64,000 nt of DNA from Bradyrhizobium genosp. L (GCF_015624485.1 NZ_CP061378.1:1674001-1738000); one strand, 5' to 3'. Counted from the first letter of the stretch, positions 46,316-56,345 are shown. Numbers and translations: made by a program. Notes: generated by a model from the letters alone, not told the origin.

Positions 46316-47587
46316 TCAGCCCCGCGGGATATCGCGCAGCGCCTGGTCGAGCGTCTCGATCAGGAGATCGGCATGCTCCCTGCCGAACACCAGCGGCGGC
46401 CGGACCTTCAGCACATTGGCGTTCGGGCCGGCCGCGCTGATCAGCACGTGCCGCGCGCGCAGGCCATTGACGAGCTGCGCCGTCTCCTTGGCCGCGGGCG
46501 CATCGCCGCGGCGCAGCTCGACGCCGATGAAGAGGCCGGCGCCGCGGACGTCATGGATCAGATCGTGCCTGTCGCGCAGCGCGACGATCCGCTCGCGCAA
46601 GTACGCGCCGGTGCGCTTCGCGTTCTCGACCAGGCCCTCCTGCTCGATCACATCGAGAACGGCGGTCGCCGCGGCAGCGGAGACCGGATTGCCGCCAAAC
46701 GTGTTGAAGTAGCGCGAGCGCGCGCCGAATTCCTTCAAGAGCTCGGGCCGTGCGGCCATCGCGGCCACCGGATGGCCGTTGCCCATCGGCTTGCCCATCG
46801 TGACTACGTCCGGGATGAGCCCGTGGCGGGCGAAGCCCCACAGGCCGTCGCCGCAGCGGCCGAAGCCGGGCTGCACCTCGTCGGCGATGAACAATGCACC
46901 GGCGGCGCGTGCGGCATCGACGGCGGGACGCAGGAAGCCGGGCGGATCGGCGAACACGCCGTCGCTGGAGAAGATCGTGTCGACAAGGAGCGCGGCCGGG
47001 CGGATACCGCTGCGCTTCATGTCGTCGAATGCCGCGCGGATGTGGCCTGCGAAGATGTCCCCGGTTGCGTCGCCTGCGGGTTGCGGTGCCGGCACCAGAC
47101 GGACATGGGGCGCGGTCGGCTCGGGCAGGCCGAGCGACGGCGACAATTCGGCAAGCAAGCCCGTAACGCCGTGATAGGCCGTTTTGGTGACGACGACACC
47201 GGTGCCGCCGGTGCAGGTGCGGGCGACGCGGAGCGCCAGATCGTTGGACTCGCTGCCGGTGCAGGTGAACATCACATTGCCGATCTCGGGCGGAAAGGTC
47301 GCGAGCAGGCGCTCGGCATAGTCGAGAACGGTCTCGTGCAGATAGCGGGTGTGGGTGTTGACGATCGCGGCCTGCCGCGCGATCGCCTCGACCACGCGGG
47401 GATGGCAGTGGCCGACGCAGGCGACGTTGTTGTAAGCGTCGAGATAGCGGTTGCCGGCCTGGTCGTAGAGCCAGACGCCGTCGCCGCGGACCACCTGCAC
47501 CGGTTGCTCGTAGAACAGCCGATAGGCCGGGCCGAGCAGGCGATTGCGCCGCGCGATCAGGTCTTGTGTCGAATTTTCCACCGACAT
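46316..47587 (-). CDS. Class III PLP enzyme, probable phospho-lyase (AGXT2L-like)
   Basis: 423 residues, class III aminotransferase fold. PLP lysine in VTMGKPMGNGHPVAA; aspartate in LFIADEVQPGFGR; aromatic substrate region RLFYEQPVQVVRGDGVWLYD. The exact MGKPMGNG run and close linkage to an APH-type kinase are hallmarks of the group whose animal members are ethanolamine-phosphate and 5-phosphohydroxylysine phospho-lyases. These release phosphate and ammonia from a phosphorylated amino alcohol to give an aldehyde. Last gene of the operon, 4 bp after the kinase. A true transaminase is the alternative. Confidence 0.8.
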   Translation of the reverse strand: MSVENSTQDLIARRNRLLGPAYRLFYEQPVQVVRGDGVWLYDQAGNRYLDAYNNVACVGHCHPRVVEAIARQAAIVNTHTRYLHETVLDYAERLLATFPPEIGNVMFTCTGSESNDLALRVARTCTGGTGVVVTKTAYHGVTGLLAELSPSLGLPEPTAPHVRLVPAPQPAGDATGDIFAGHIRAAFDDMKRSGIRPAALLVDTIFSSDGVFADPPGFLRPAVDAARAAGALFIADEVQPGFGRCGDGLWGFARHGLIPDVVTMGKPMGNGHPVAAMAARPELLKEFGARSRYFNTFGGNPVSAAAATAVLDVIEQEGLVENAKRTGAYLRERIVALRDRHDLIHDVRGAGLFIGVELRRGDAPAAKETAQLVNGLRARHVLISAAGPNANVLKVRPPLVFGREHADLLIETLDQALRDIPRG

Positions 47588-47591
47588 CGTG

Positions 47592-48680
47592 TCACTCCGC
47601 TTGGCAGGCGCGTTCGATCTGCTGCGCGGCTTGCGCGCGCGACAAGGTCGCGATCCGGGCGAGCCGCGCCGAGGCCTGCTTGTTGTTGCGCAGAATATAC
47701 GCGCTGTTCTCGGGATAGCGAGCGGCCCTGATGTTGCTGATCACGATCGTCATCACCATGCGGGTCGCGATCAGGTCGAACAGGATGCCGCACTCATGTG
47801 CCTCGAGCGGCGCCACCGCATGATAGGCCGCGATCAGCTCGAGCGCCGGCGCCAGCGGATCGTCGCTGTCGGTCACTTGGTAGGCGGCAGCGATCGCGAG
47901 GTCGTTGATCCGGGCCGTCGCGGTCAGATCGCCGAAATCGATGATTCCGACAATGCGCGTCGCGTCGGCGGGATCGACCACGACGTTGTGCGGGTTGAGG
48001 TCGTTGTGCAGCGGCTGCTTCGGGAGCCGCGCCAGCACCGGCACGGCATGGGTTTCAAAGTCATCGAGGAAACGCGCGACCAGATCGCGCTGGGTGGATG
48101 GCACCGTGCCGATCAACGGCCGCAGCTCGGCGGCGTGCTGGATATCCCACAATAGCTTGTGGTTGGCGCCGGGATGGACGAAATCGCGCATCGCCAGTGC
48201 GAGCCGGGCCGCGCATCGGCCGACATCGCGGCGCAAGGCTGCCGACGGTGGTGCCTGATGCATCGGCGTTCCCGCCAGGAAGGACAGCAGCCGCACGATC
48301 CGCTGCGAGCCGTCGTCGAAGGCGAGGTCGAGCTCGACCGCGCCATTCAGTGCCGGAACGATGCGCGGGATCGGCAGAAGCGGATCGCGCGCGGCGACGT
48401 GGCGCAACACCTCGGTCTGCAGATTGGTGACGGCGCGGTCCTCCGCGGGATTGGCGATCTTCAGGACGTATTCGCTGCCGTCGGCCGCGCGCAGCCGGAA
48501 ATTCTGATCGCGCTCGCTGTCGAGCCGGCGCACCGCGGCCTTGACGCCGAAATGCTCGGCGACCAGCGCCGTGGCGCGGGCTTCGGGGATGGGGGAGGCC
48601 GCGCGCAGTCCGTCGATCGGATCCGCGGCTGCGATGGCGGTTGAACGGTCCTGCACGCGAGGCGTCCTTGCGTCTTTCAA
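47592..48680 (-). CDS. Hydroxylysine-kinase-like phosphotransferase (APH fold)
   Basis: 362 residues from a TTG at 48680 that overlaps the upstream TGA by four bases. Kinase-like motifs: RDQNFRLRAADGSEYVLKIA (ATP lysine), catalytic HNDLNPHNV, metal IIDFGDL, then the family stretch ARINDLAIAAAYQ. The pattern matches AGPHD1/hydroxylysine kinase rather than aminoglycoside resistance enzymes. It would phosphorylate an amino alcohol that the PLP enzyme next to it eliminates. Kinase and phospho-lyase are often fused or adjacent in bacteria. Confidence 0.82.
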   Translation of the reverse strand: MKDARTPRVQDRSTAIAAADPIDGLRAASPIPEARATALVAEHFGVKAAVRRLDSERDQNFRLRAADGSEYVLKIANPAEDRAVTNLQTEVLRHVAARDPLLPIPRIVPALNGAVELDLAFDDGSQRIVRLLSFLAGTPMHQAPPSAALRRDVGRCAARLALAMRDFVHPGANHKLLWDIQHAAELRPLIGTVPSTQRDLVARFLDDFETHAVPVLARLPKQPLHNDLNPHNVVVDPADATRIVGIIDFGDLTATARINDLAIAAAYQVTDSDDPLAPALELIAAYHAVAPLEAHECGILFDLIATRMVMTIVISNIRAARYPENSAYILRNNKQASARLARIATLSRAQAAQQIERACQAE

Positions 48681-49612
48681 TAGCCGCGGCCGCGGTCGAT
48701 CGCATGCGGCGGACGCTGTCCGGCGCGGAGTGCGTCGGCGGTCACGGCAAGCGTCGTCGCGACGGCGTTGATGCTGACGTCGCTGGCGTCATGCGGCGTG
48801 ATGACGATCTGCGGATGGTACCAGAACGGATGCGCCTGTGGCAGCGGCTCGGTGGCGAAGACGTCGAGCGCGGCGCCGGACAATTGGCCGCAATCGAGCG
48901 CGGCCACGAGGTCGGCCTCGACCAGATGTTCGCCGCGGCCGACCTGGATCAGAAAGCCGCCGCGGCGCATCCGGTTGAAGAGGTCGCCATTGAGGATGCC
49001 GCGCGTCTCGGACGTGAGCGGCAGCAGGTTCACCAGCACCTCGGTCTCGCCGAGCATGGCAGTCAGGCCATCAGGCCCGTGATATGAGCGGCTCGCCGAG
49101 GTGACCGCCTTGGCGGTCCGGCTCCACGACATCACGGGAAAGCCGAGACGGGCGAGATCGGCGGCGACCCGCTGCCCGATCTCGCCATTGCCGAGGATGC
49201 CGACCGCGACGTCTTGCGCGCGCCGCTGGTCGCCGCGCCGCCAGATGCGGTCTCGCTGCTGCGTGCGGAAGGCGGCAAAGCCGCGCTGGTGGCCGATCAC
49301 ATGCCAGGCGATGAAGCCCGACATCATCTGCGCCTGTCCGCGATCGACGACGCGCACTACGTCGACACCGGACGGCAGGCTCGGGCAGGCCACGATGTTG
49401 TCGACGCCGGCGGCGATCGAGCACACCGCCTGCAGATTGGGATAGCGTTCGAACGCATCGTCCGGCGGATGCCAGGCCAACGCGAGACGGACTTCCTCGA
49501 CTGGACTGCCGGCTGCGTGGTCCACCACCTCGATGCGGGGTGCCGTGCGCGCGAGTTCCGCGCCGAAATAGCCGCGGAGATCGAGGCTCTTGCTCACAAG
49601 GACGCAACGCAT
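48677..49612 (-). CDS. GhrA-like D-2-hydroxyacid dehydrogenase
   Basis: 311 residues. NAD(P) loop GILGNGEIGQRVA, active Arg in VGRGEHL, Glu in ATEPLP, His in ITPHDAS. The short N-terminal catalytic segment and the TSETRGILN motif match glyoxylate/hydroxypyruvate reductase A. It could reduce or oxidise a 2-oxo or 2-hydroxy acid made by the pathway. Lies 2 bp downstream of the ATPase gene and overlaps the kinase start, so it belongs to the same operon. Confidence 0.84.
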   Translation of the reverse strand: MRCVLVSKSLDLRGYFGAELARTAPRIEVVDHAAGSPVEEVRLALAWHPPDDAFERYPNLQAVCSIAAGVDNIVACPSLPSGVDVVRVVDRGQAQMMSGFIAWHVIGHQRGFAAFRTQQRDRIWRRGDQRRAQDVAVGILGNGEIGQRVAADLARLGFPVMSWSRTAKAVTSASRSYHGPDGLTAMLGETEVLVNLLPLTSETRGILNGDLFNRMRRGGFLIQVGRGEHLVEADLVAALDCGQLSGAALDVFATEPLPQAHPFWYHPQIVITPHDASDVSINAVATTLAVTADALRAGQRPPHAIDRGRGY

Positions 49613-49614
49613 GA

Positions 49615-51234
49615 TCAGGCCGCCCGTGATGACGCGATCTGGCCGGGCACCGCCGCGAGCAGTTCGCGCGTGTAGGCATGCTCCGGCGCCGAGAACAACG
49701 CCGCCGTCTGCTTCAGCTCGACGATGGCGCCGCGCTGCATCACCGCGATGCGGTCGCAGATCTGCGCCGCCACCCGCAAGTCGTGGGTGATGAACAGCAT
49801 CGACAGGCCAAGGCGCGCCTTGAGGTCCTCCAGCAGGTTCAGCACCTGCGCCTGCACGGAAACGTCGAGCGCCGAGACGGCCTCGTCGGCGACGATGATC
49901 TCCGGTTCGAGTGCGAGTGCGCGGGCGATGCCGATGCGTTGGCGCTGGCCGCCGGAGAATTCGTGCGGATAGCGTTCCATCGCGCCGGCGTTGAGGCCGA
50001 CCATGCCGAGCAGCTCGGTGGCGCGCTTGTGTGCGGCCGCAGGAGTGGTGCCGTGGGCGATCGGGCCGTCGGCAATGATGTGGCCGACCTTGCGGCGTGG
50101 ATTGAGCGAGGCGAACGGATCCTGGAAGATCATCTGGATGCGGCTGCGCTCCTTGCGCAACGCGCGGCCGGCAATGCGGGTGAAGTCGGTGTCGCCGAGG
50201 CGCACCGTGCCTTGATCCGGCTCGATCAGCCGCATCACGAGCCGGGCCACCGACGACTTGCCGGAGCCGGATTCGCCGACCAGGCCGACGGTCTCACCCT
50301 TGAGGATGTCGAAATTGACCTGGTTTGCGGCGCGCACGCGGCGCTCCGGCTGGAGCCAGCCGCCGCCACTGACATAGGTCTTGTCGAGGCCGACGACCTC
50401 GACCGCCCTGGCGCGATCCGTGAGCGGCGCGCGGGGCGGCGGCTGCATCGAGGGAACGGCCGCGAGCAGCGCGCGTGTGTATTGGTGTTGTGGACGCCGC
50501 AGCACATCGTCGGCCGCGCCCTGCTCGACCACCTTGCCGTGCTGGAGCACGACGACGCGGTCCGCGATGTCGGAGACGACGCCGAAATCGTGAGTGATGA
50601 ACATGACTGCCATGTTGCGCCGCCGCTGCAGGTCGCGGATCAGCTCGAGGATCTGCGCTTGCGTGGTGACGTCGAGCGCGGTGGTCGGCTCGTCGGCGAC
50701 CAGCACGGCCGGCTCCAGCGCCAGCGCCATCGCGATCATGGCGCGCTGGCGCTGCCCGCCGGACAATTGGTGCGGATAAGCGCGCATCGATCGTTCCGGG
50801 TCGGGCAGGCCGACCTCGCGCAACAGCTGCAACGCCTTCTGCTGCCGCGCCTTCGGCGTCAAGAGATTGTGTGCCTCGAACATCTCCGCGATCTGGTCGC
50901 CGATCCGCATCAAGGGATTGAGCGCGGTCATCGGCTCCTGGAACACCATCGCGATGTGCCGGCCGCGCAGCGCGAGCCAGCCTGTGTCGTCGAGGGTCAG
51001 CAGGTTCTTGCCCTCATAGGCGATCGTGCCGGCCTCGCGGATGATGGTGTCCGGCAACAGCCCCAGCAGTGCATGCGCGCACATCGACTTGCCGGAGCCG
51101 GATTCGCCGACCACGCACAGGATTTTTCCCGGCGTGAGATCGAAGGAGACGTCGTCGACGGCGTAGGGTCGGTCGGAGCCTGGCGGCAGCGCGAGCTTGA
51201 GGTTCTTGATCGAAACGACAGATGCGGCGGACAT
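49615..51234 (-). CDS. Dipeptide/oligopeptide-type ABC transporter ATPase with two fused nucleotide-binding domains (DppD-DppF)
   Basis: 539 residues, two complete ABC domains in tandem. First: [44 protein letters not shown]. Second, after residue about 280: [53 protein letters not shown]. Each has an oligopeptide/dipeptide-type C-terminal extension. The fused form powers import through the two permeases encoded upstream. Such importers carry peptides, nickel, opines, amino-sugar compounds or glutathione; here the operon suggests a hydroxylated amine derivative. Confidence 0.93.
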   Translation of the reverse strand: MSAASVVSIKNLKLALPPGSDRPYAVDDVSFDLTPGKILCVVGESGSGKSMCAHALLGLLPDTIIREAGTIAYEGKNLLTLDDTGWLALRGRHIAMVFQEPMTALNPLMRIGDQIAEMFEAHNLLTPKARQQKALQLLREVGLPDPERSMRAYPHQLSGGQRQRAMIAMALALEPAVLVADEPTTALDVTTQAQILELIRDLQRRRNMAVMFITHDFGVVSDIADRVVVLQHGKVVEQGAADDVLRRPQHQYTRALLAAVPSMQPPPRAPLTDRARAVEVVGLDKTYVSGGGWLQPERRVRAANQVNFDILKGETVGLVGESGSGKSSVARLVMRLIEPDQGTVRLGDTDFTRIAGRALRKERSRIQMIFQDPFASLNPRRKVGHIIADGPIAHGTTPAAAHKRATELLGMVGLNAGAMERYPHEFSGGQRQRIGIARALALEPEIIVADEAVSALDVSVQAQVLNLLEDLKARLGLSMLFITHDLRVAAQICDRIAVMQRGAIVELKQTAALFSAPEHAYTRELLAAVPGQIASSRAA

Positions 51235-51237
51235 GCG

Positions 51238-52077
51238 TCAGCGCCCCTCCTTGTTGAGGCGCGGGTTGAGCGCGTCGTTGAGGCCTTCGCCGATCAGGTT
51301 GAGCGCCAGCACCGCGAGCAGGATCGCGATGCCGGGAAACACCGTGATCCACCAGGCCTGCCGGATCACGGTCCGGCCGGCGCCGACCATGTAGCCCCAG
51401 GACATCAGGTTCGGATCGCCGAGGCCGAGGAAGGAGAGCGAGGATTCCAGCAGGATCGCGGTTGCGACCATCAGCGAGGCCAGCACGATGACGGGCGACA
51501 GCGCATTCGGCAGGATCTCGCGCCAGATGATCCAGCTGTGGCTTTGTCCGGTCACGATCGCGGCCTGGACATATTCGCGGGTGCGCAGCGACAGCACCTC
51601 GCCGCGCACCAGCCGCGCCACCGGCGGCCAGCTCACGATCGCGATCGCCAGCACGATCGAGACGATCGAGGGCTGCAGGATCGCGACCAGCACGATGGCG
51701 AGCGCAAAGCTCGGCACGGTCTGGAAGAACTCGGTGAAGCGCATCAAGGCGTCACCGATCTTGCCGCCGTAGTAGCCGGCCAGCGCGCCGACCGGAATCC
51801 CGATCGCGAGCGCGGCCATGGTCGACACCAGGCCGACCAGCAGCGAGACACGGGCGCCGTAGATGATGCCGGCGAGCACGTCGCGCCCGAGCGCGTCGGT
51901 GCCGAGCGGCACGCGTGAGAGGGTGAACGGCGGCAGGAACGGCCGCTGCACCATACGCCAGGGCGAGGTCGGGAACAGCAGCGGGCCGAACACCGCGATC
52001 GCGATCGCCAGCAGCAGGATCACGAGGCCGATGGCGCCGCCCGGGTTGCGCAGCATCGTGCGCCAGAACTTGCTCAT
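51238..52077 (-). CDS. Dipeptide-type ABC transporter permease (DppC)
   Basis: 279 residues from ATG 52077, which overlaps the DppB stop by four bases; the longer frame to 52236 is a shadow. N-terminal MSKFWRTMLRNPGGAIGLVI, periplasmic loop with FTLSRVPLGTDALGRDVLAG (the DppC marker), EAA loop REYVQAAIVTGQSHSWIIWR. About six helices. It forms the channel with DppB. Confidence 0.92.
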   Translation of the reverse strand: MSKFWRTMLRNPGGAIGLVILLLAIAIAVFGPLLFPTSPWRMVQRPFLPPFTLSRVPLGTDALGRDVLAGIIYGARVSLLVGLVSTMAALAIGIPVGALAGYYGGKIGDALMRFTEFFQTVPSFALAIVLVAILQPSIVSIVLAIAIVSWPPVARLVRGEVLSLRTREYVQAAIVTGQSHSWIIWREILPNALSPVIVLASLMVATAILLESSLSFLGLGDPNLMSWGYMVGAGRTVIRQAWWITVFPGIAILLAVLALNLIGEGLNDALNPRLNKEGR

Positions 52078-53045
52078 GAGGCGAACTCGATACGCGGATC
52101 GACCGAGCGGTAGATCAAATCGGTGATCAGGTTGAAGGCCAATACCATCGCCGAGCAGACCACGAAGACGCCGAGCAGGAGATTGTAGTCGCGTTGCAGC
52201 AACGCCTCGTACATCAGCCGGCCGATGCCGGGCCACGCGAACACGGTCTCGGTCAGCACGGCGCCGCCGACCAGCGTGCCGGCCTGCAGGCCGGCCAGGG
52301 TCACGACCGGCAGCAGCGCGTTGCGCAGCACGTGGCGGCGCTGGATCACGCCATCGCGCAGGCCCTTGGCGCGCGCCGTCTTGACGAAGTCATGCCGCTT
52401 CACCTCCAGCATCGAGGCGCGGGTCATGCGGGCATAGGTCGCCATGAAGAACAGGCCGATCGTCGTCGCGGGCAGGATCAGGTGCGCGCCGACGTCGAGC
52501 ATATGGGCGAGGCCGGTATAGTTGGCGCCGACGGTCTCGTAGCCGAAGCTCGGCAGCCAATCCATCGTGACCGAGAACAGCAGGATCGCCATCAAGGCCA
52601 CCCAGAACAGCGGCGTGGCATAGAAGATCAGCGCCAATATCGTGATCGCGGTATCGGCCCAGGTGCCGGCGAAGCGCGCCGCGAGCGCGCCGAACAGCAC
52701 GCCGAACAGTAGCGAGATGAGGAACGCAGTCCCGGTCAGGAGCAGCGTCGCCGGCAGTCGCTCGGCGATCAGTCTGGCGACCGGCATCTGCTGGCGGAAC
52801 GAGAAGCCGAGATCGAGCGTCGCGATGCCCTTGACGTAGCGATAGAGCTGCACCGGCAACGGCTGGTCGAGCCCGAACTTCTCGCGCAGTTGCGCGACGA
52901 AGATCTTGTCGCTGGCGCCGGCCTCGCCCGCCATCACCATCGCCGGGTCGCCCGGCGCCATGCGGATCAGCATGAAGTTGAAGACCACGATCGCGAGCAG
53001 CACGACGACGGCCTTGGCAAGTCTCTGGGCAATGAATGCGAGCAT
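52074..53045 (-). CDS. Dipeptide-type ABC transporter permease (DppB)
   Basis: 323 residues starting MLAFIAQRLAKAVVVLLAIV with the DppB-type block NFMLIRMAPGDPAMVM. EAA loop KRHDFVKTARAKGLRDGVIQ. About six helices and a large periplasmic loop after helix 1. It partners DppC; both depend on the fused ATPase. 67 bp after the binding-protein gene. Confidence 0.93.
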   Translation of the reverse strand: MLAFIAQRLAKAVVVLLAIVVFNFMLIRMAPGDPAMVMAGEAGASDKIFVAQLREKFGLDQPLPVQLYRYVKGIATLDLGFSFRQQMPVARLIAERLPATLLLTGTAFLISLLFGVLFGALAARFAGTWADTAITILALIFYATPLFWVALMAILLFSVTMDWLPSFGYETVGANYTGLAHMLDVGAHLILPATTIGLFFMATYARMTRASMLEVKRHDFVKTARAKGLRDGVIQRRHVLRNALLPVVTLAGLQAGTLVGGAVLTETVFAWPGIGRLMYEALLQRDYNLLLGVFVVCSAMVLAFNLITDLIYRSVDPRIEFAS

Positions 53046-53112
53046 CGGTGAGGTCGGTTGCGTTCGAGGAAACGACTGCGGTGCCTGGACAGCGCCGCAG
53101 TGGGAAGCGTCG

Positions 53113-54663
53113 TTACTTGTCGAGCCAGGCGTCGCGGAAGCCGTCGTTGACGCCGATCGCGGTCGTGACGAGGTTCTTGACGTTGCAGCGGGTGATGGTC
53201 GGGAACTGGAGCTCGAGCTGCCAGGCCACCGGCACGTCGTCGGTCAGGATCTTCTGCGCCTTGAGATAGATCTCCTCGCGCTTCGAGTCCGGGAAGGCGG
53301 TCGCGCCGTCGGCGAACAGTTTGTCGATTTCGGGATTGGAATAGCCCTCGACATTGTTGAACGGCGAACCCTTGGCTATCTGGCTCGAGATGTAGTTGCG
53401 GCCGACGCCGAGCGCGGGATCGCCATACTGATAGAGATAGGTGAAGGCGATGTCGTAATCCCAGTCGGCGACCTTCTGGTTCCAGCCGGGCACGTCGGTT
53501 GCGATCATTTCGACATTGATGCCGACGTCCTCGAGATTCTGCTTCACGGCTTCGGCCCAGCGCTGCCAGGTCTCGCCATAGGGTAGCGGCAGCAGGCGGA
53601 CCTTCTCGCCGTTGTAGCCGGCTTCCTTCAGCAATGCCTTGGCCTTGGCCGGATCGTAGTCATAGGTCGTGACCTTGTCGGTGTAGTACTTGATCGTCGA
53701 TGCCGACGGGCCGGTCGCGACCTTGGCGAGGCCGTTCCAGATCACGTCCTTGGCGAAGTTGCGGTCGATCGCATACATCAGCGCCTGGCGGAATTTCTTG
53801 TTCGCGGTCGGGCCCTGGCGGTTATTGAGCCACAGCCAGGAGTGCGGGCTGAAGAATTCCCAGCCGGCGCCGGTGACGCAGACATTCTTCAATTTAGTCA
53901 GACGCGGTACGTCGAAGTTCTCGACCGATCCGCCCGGCAGCACATCGACCTTGCCGGTCTCGAACGCCACCGCGCGCGCCGCGGCGTCGGGGATCACGTG
54001 CCAGTAGATCTCGTCGAGATGGGGCAGGCCCTTGATGTAGTAGTTCGGGTTCTTGACCAGCCGGATGAACGAACCCTTCTGCCATTCCTTGAACATGAAG
54101 GGGCCGGTACCGATAGGTGTGTTGTTGGCCGGATTGGTCTTGAAGTCGGTGCCTTCGTAGATGTGCTTGGGGATCATCGGCAGCGAGCCGACCTCGAAGA
54201 TGCCGAGGAACGGACCGAACGGCTGCTTCAGCGTGAACACCACAGTGGAATCATCAGGCGTCTCGACCTTGTCGAGCATGGCGAGATTGCCGCGGGCGCG
54301 CGCATGGGTCTGCTTGAGGAATTCGATCGAGAAGGCGACATCCGCCGATGTGAACGGCTTGCCGTCGTGCCAGGTGACGCCCTTGCGCAGCTTGAACGTA
54401 TAGGTCTTGCCGTCCTCGCTGACGCTCCAGCTTTCGGCGAGGCCGGGGAGCGGCTCGAGCTTCGGTGAGTAGCGCAGCAGGCCTTCATAGATGTTGCCCG
54501 CGACCATCTGGGTCGGGCCGTTCTGCACCAGGCCGATCATCAGGCTCGGCGGTTCCGGCTGGATCACCGCGTTGACGATGCCACCGGATTTCGGCTCCTG
54601 CGCAAACGCGGCAGCGCTCAACGCACTCGCCATGACAAGACCAAGCAATACTCGTTTCAACAT
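53113..54663 (-). CDS. Dipeptide-type ABC transporter substrate-binding protein
   Basis: 516 residues from ATG 54663 (longer frame to 54774 has no signal peptide start). Signal MLKRVLLGLVMASALSAAAF then SBP family 5 domain: YEGLLRYSPKLEPLPGLAES, WSVSEDGKTYTFKLRKGVTW and YAIDRNFAKDVIWNG. Binds the operon's substrate in the periplasm. Family 5 covers peptides, opines, amino-sugar derivatives and nickel; ligand undetermined. Confidence 0.92.
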   Translation of the reverse strand: MLKRVLLGLVMASALSAAAFAQEPKSGGIVNAVIQPEPPSLMIGLVQNGPTQMVAGNIYEGLLRYSPKLEPLPGLAESWSVSEDGKTYTFKLRKGVTWHDGKPFTSADVAFSIEFLKQTHARARGNLAMLDKVETPDDSTVVFTLKQPFGPFLGIFEVGSLPMIPKHIYEGTDFKTNPANNTPIGTGPFMFKEWQKGSFIRLVKNPNYYIKGLPHLDEIYWHVIPDAAARAVAFETGKVDVLPGGSVENFDVPRLTKLKNVCVTGAGWEFFSPHSWLWLNNRQGPTANKKFRQALMYAIDRNFAKDVIWNGLAKVATGPSASTIKYYTDKVTTYDYDPAKAKALLKEAGYNGEKVRLLPLPYGETWQRWAEAVKQNLEDVGINVEMIATDVPGWNQKVADWDYDIAFTYLYQYGDPALGVGRNYISSQIAKGSPFNNVEGYSNPEIDKLFADGATAFPDSKREEIYLKAQKILTDDVPVAWQLELQFPTITRCNVKNLVTTAIGVNDGFRDAWLDK

Positions 54664-54719
54664 ATCCAATCTCTCTTGTTCGCTTCGCCCGGCAGCGGCC
54701 CCGAGCAAATGGCTGACGG

Positions 54720-55493
54720 CTAGTTCACGAAATCCGGATCGGTGCGCGCCAGCATGCGCTTGAAGGCGGCCCACTCGGTGTCGGGCACGCCCTTGGTCTC
54801 GATGCTGTCGTAGAAGGTTGCGTATTGGCCGGCGGTCTTGTGCGCGACCGCATCCGACAGCGGCACGACCGCGGCTCCAGCGGCCTGGATCGCTAGCTGC
54901 GCGCGGCAGGAGCGCTCCAGATTGTGCATCAGCTTGAACGCTTCGGCGACCGAGCGGCCGCAGGTCAGCATGCCGTGATTGCGCAGCACCATCACGAACT
55001 TGTCGCCGAGATCGGCGACCAGGCGCTGCCGCTCGTCGAGATCGAGCGCGATGCCTTCATAGTCGTGATAGGCGAGGCAGCCGGTGAACTGCATCGACCA
55101 TTGATTGAGCGGCAGCAGTCCCTGCTTCTGGCTGGACACCGCGACGCCGGCCACCGTGTGGGTGTGCAGCACGCAGGCGACGTCGTGGCGCGCGGCATGC
55201 ACTGCGCTATGGATGGTGAAGCCGGCCGGATTGATGCCGAGTCCGAGCGGATCGTCGATCACGTTGCCGTCGAGATCGACGGTGACGAGGTTCGAGGCCG
55301 TCACCTCCTCGAAACGCAGGCCGTAGGGATTGATCAGGAAGCGGTCATGGCTGCCGGGCAGCCGCACCGAGATATGGGTGTAGATGCTGTCATCGAGACC
55401 GAGCCGGTGGACCAGCCGATAGGCCGCGGCGAGGTCGATGCGGAATTGCTGGTTCTGGTCCGTCACGGCCTCGGGCCGTACATGCGTCGTCAT
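54720..55493 (-). CDS. Class II aldolase/adducin-family protein
   Basis: 257 residues from ATG 55493. Zinc ligands in CVLHTHTVAG and LRNHGMLTCG; family start FRIDLAAAYRLVHRLGLDDS and YTHISVRLPGSHDRFLINPY. Related to L-fuculose-phosphate aldolase and many decarboxylase/aldolase-like proteins. It may split the carbon skeleton or an aldehyde product in the pathway. First gene of the eight-gene operon, divergent from GntR with two direct repeats between. Confidence 0.88.
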   Translation of the reverse strand: MTTHVRPEAVTDQNQQFRIDLAAAYRLVHRLGLDDSIYTHISVRLPGSHDRFLINPYGLRFEEVTASNLVTVDLDGNVIDDPLGLGINPAGFTIHSAVHAARHDVACVLHTHTVAGVAVSSQKQGLLPLNQWSMQFTGCLAYHDYEGIALDLDERQRLVADLGDKFVMVLRNHGMLTCGRSVAEAFKLMHNLERSCRAQLAIQAAGAAVVPLSDAVAHKTAGQYATFYDSIETKGVPDTEWAAFKRMLARTDPDFVN

Positions 55494-55549
55494 CGTTGCT
55501 GCTCGTCCCTGTCCACGGGCGTTCTTGTTGCGCTGCAATACCCGCGCCA

Positions 55550-55599
55550 CTAAACTGTCGACAATCTAAGAATTGATCAAGGCTAAACTGTCGACAATC
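55550..55599. promoter_or_regulatory. GntR/FCD operator: two 17-bp direct repeats
   Basis: CTAAACTGTCGACAATC occurs identically at 55550-55566 and 55583-55599, 33 bp apart, about three helical turns. Each has the dyad core TGTCGACA typical of GntR/FCD operators. They lie between the class II aldolase start (55493) and GntR start (55641), fitting cooperative repression of both directions by the neighbouring regulator. Confidence 0.8.
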
Positions 55600-55640
55600 G
55601 GCGATTAAATAATGTACAAGGGTCGAAACGGACCCTTCTG

Positions 55641-56345
55641 ATGCGCACAATGTCCCCTCCGGTCGGCTTGCCGGCCCTCAACGAGACCGATCTGGTCGGC
55701 CAGGTCGCCCGCCGTCTGACCGAGGCGATCGTCCAGGGCCGACTGCCGCCAGGATCGAAGGTCGTCGAAGCGGGAGTCGCCCGCGAACTCGGGGTCAGCC
55801 GGGCGCCAGTGCGCGAGGCGGCGCGGCTGCTCGAACAGCAGGGCCTGCTCGTCGCCCATCCGCGCCGCGGCTTCTTCGTCCGCCAGTTCGCGGCCGACGA
55901 TATCGACGAGATCTACGATCTGCGTCTTTGCGTCGAGCGCCACGCCTCCGTGCTCGCCGCGCGCAACCTGACGCCTGCGACGCGCGACATGCTGCGCCGG
56001 CAGATCGACGTGCTGCACGAGATGGCCGATCTCGACGAGCCGGCGCGGCAGGTCGAGGAGGACTATCGCTTTCACCGCCTGATCTGCGAGATCGCCGGCA
56101 ACAAGCGCATGCTGCGGCTGTTCGACGATCTCGCCTCCGAGCTGCGCATGGTGATCGGCCTGATCGGCCGGCTCTACGACGATCCGCACGAGATCGCGCG
56201 CACGCATGAGCCGGTGCTCGCGGCGATCGAGGCCGGTCATCCCGAGCGCATCGTCGCCCATGTCGACTATCACATCGGCCATGCCTGGCGCGAAGTCGGC
56301 AGGCTGGTGCGGGAGATTCCGCCCTGGCCGGTGCCGGCGAAGTAG
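55641..56345 (+). CDS. GntR-family (FCD) transcriptional regulator
   Basis: 234 residues. Winged helix starting NETDLVGQVARRLTEAIVQG with ELGVSRAPVREAARLLEQQG, then an all-helical FCD domain (YDLRLCVERHASVLAARNLT) with metal/ligand residues in VEEDYRFHRLICEIAGN and HVDYHIGHAWREV. It diverges from the aldolase/ABC/kinase operon and precedes the deacetylase gene. Effector presumably a pathway acid. Confidence 0.9.
   Translation: MRTMSPPVGLPALNETDLVGQVARRLTEAIVQGRLPPGSKVVEAGVARELGVSRAPVREAARLLEQQGLLVAHPRRGFFVRQFAADDIDEIYDLRLCVERHASVLAARNLTPATRDMLRRQIDVLHEMADLDEPARQVEEDYRFHRLICEIAGNKRMLRLFDDLASELRMVIGLIGRLYDDPHEIARTHEPVLAAIEAGHPERIVAHVDYHIGHAWREVGRLVREIPPWPVPAK

Noticed and set aside
47592..48680. 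Aminoglycoside resistance kinase
   Set aside because: The APH fold is shared, but motifs and the adjacent phospho-lyase fit the hydroxylysine-kinase group.
49678..51918. 746-codon open frame on the plus strand
   Set aside because: Antisense to the fused ATPase and DppC genes; Arg/His/Gln-rich shadow typical of GC-rich codon bias.
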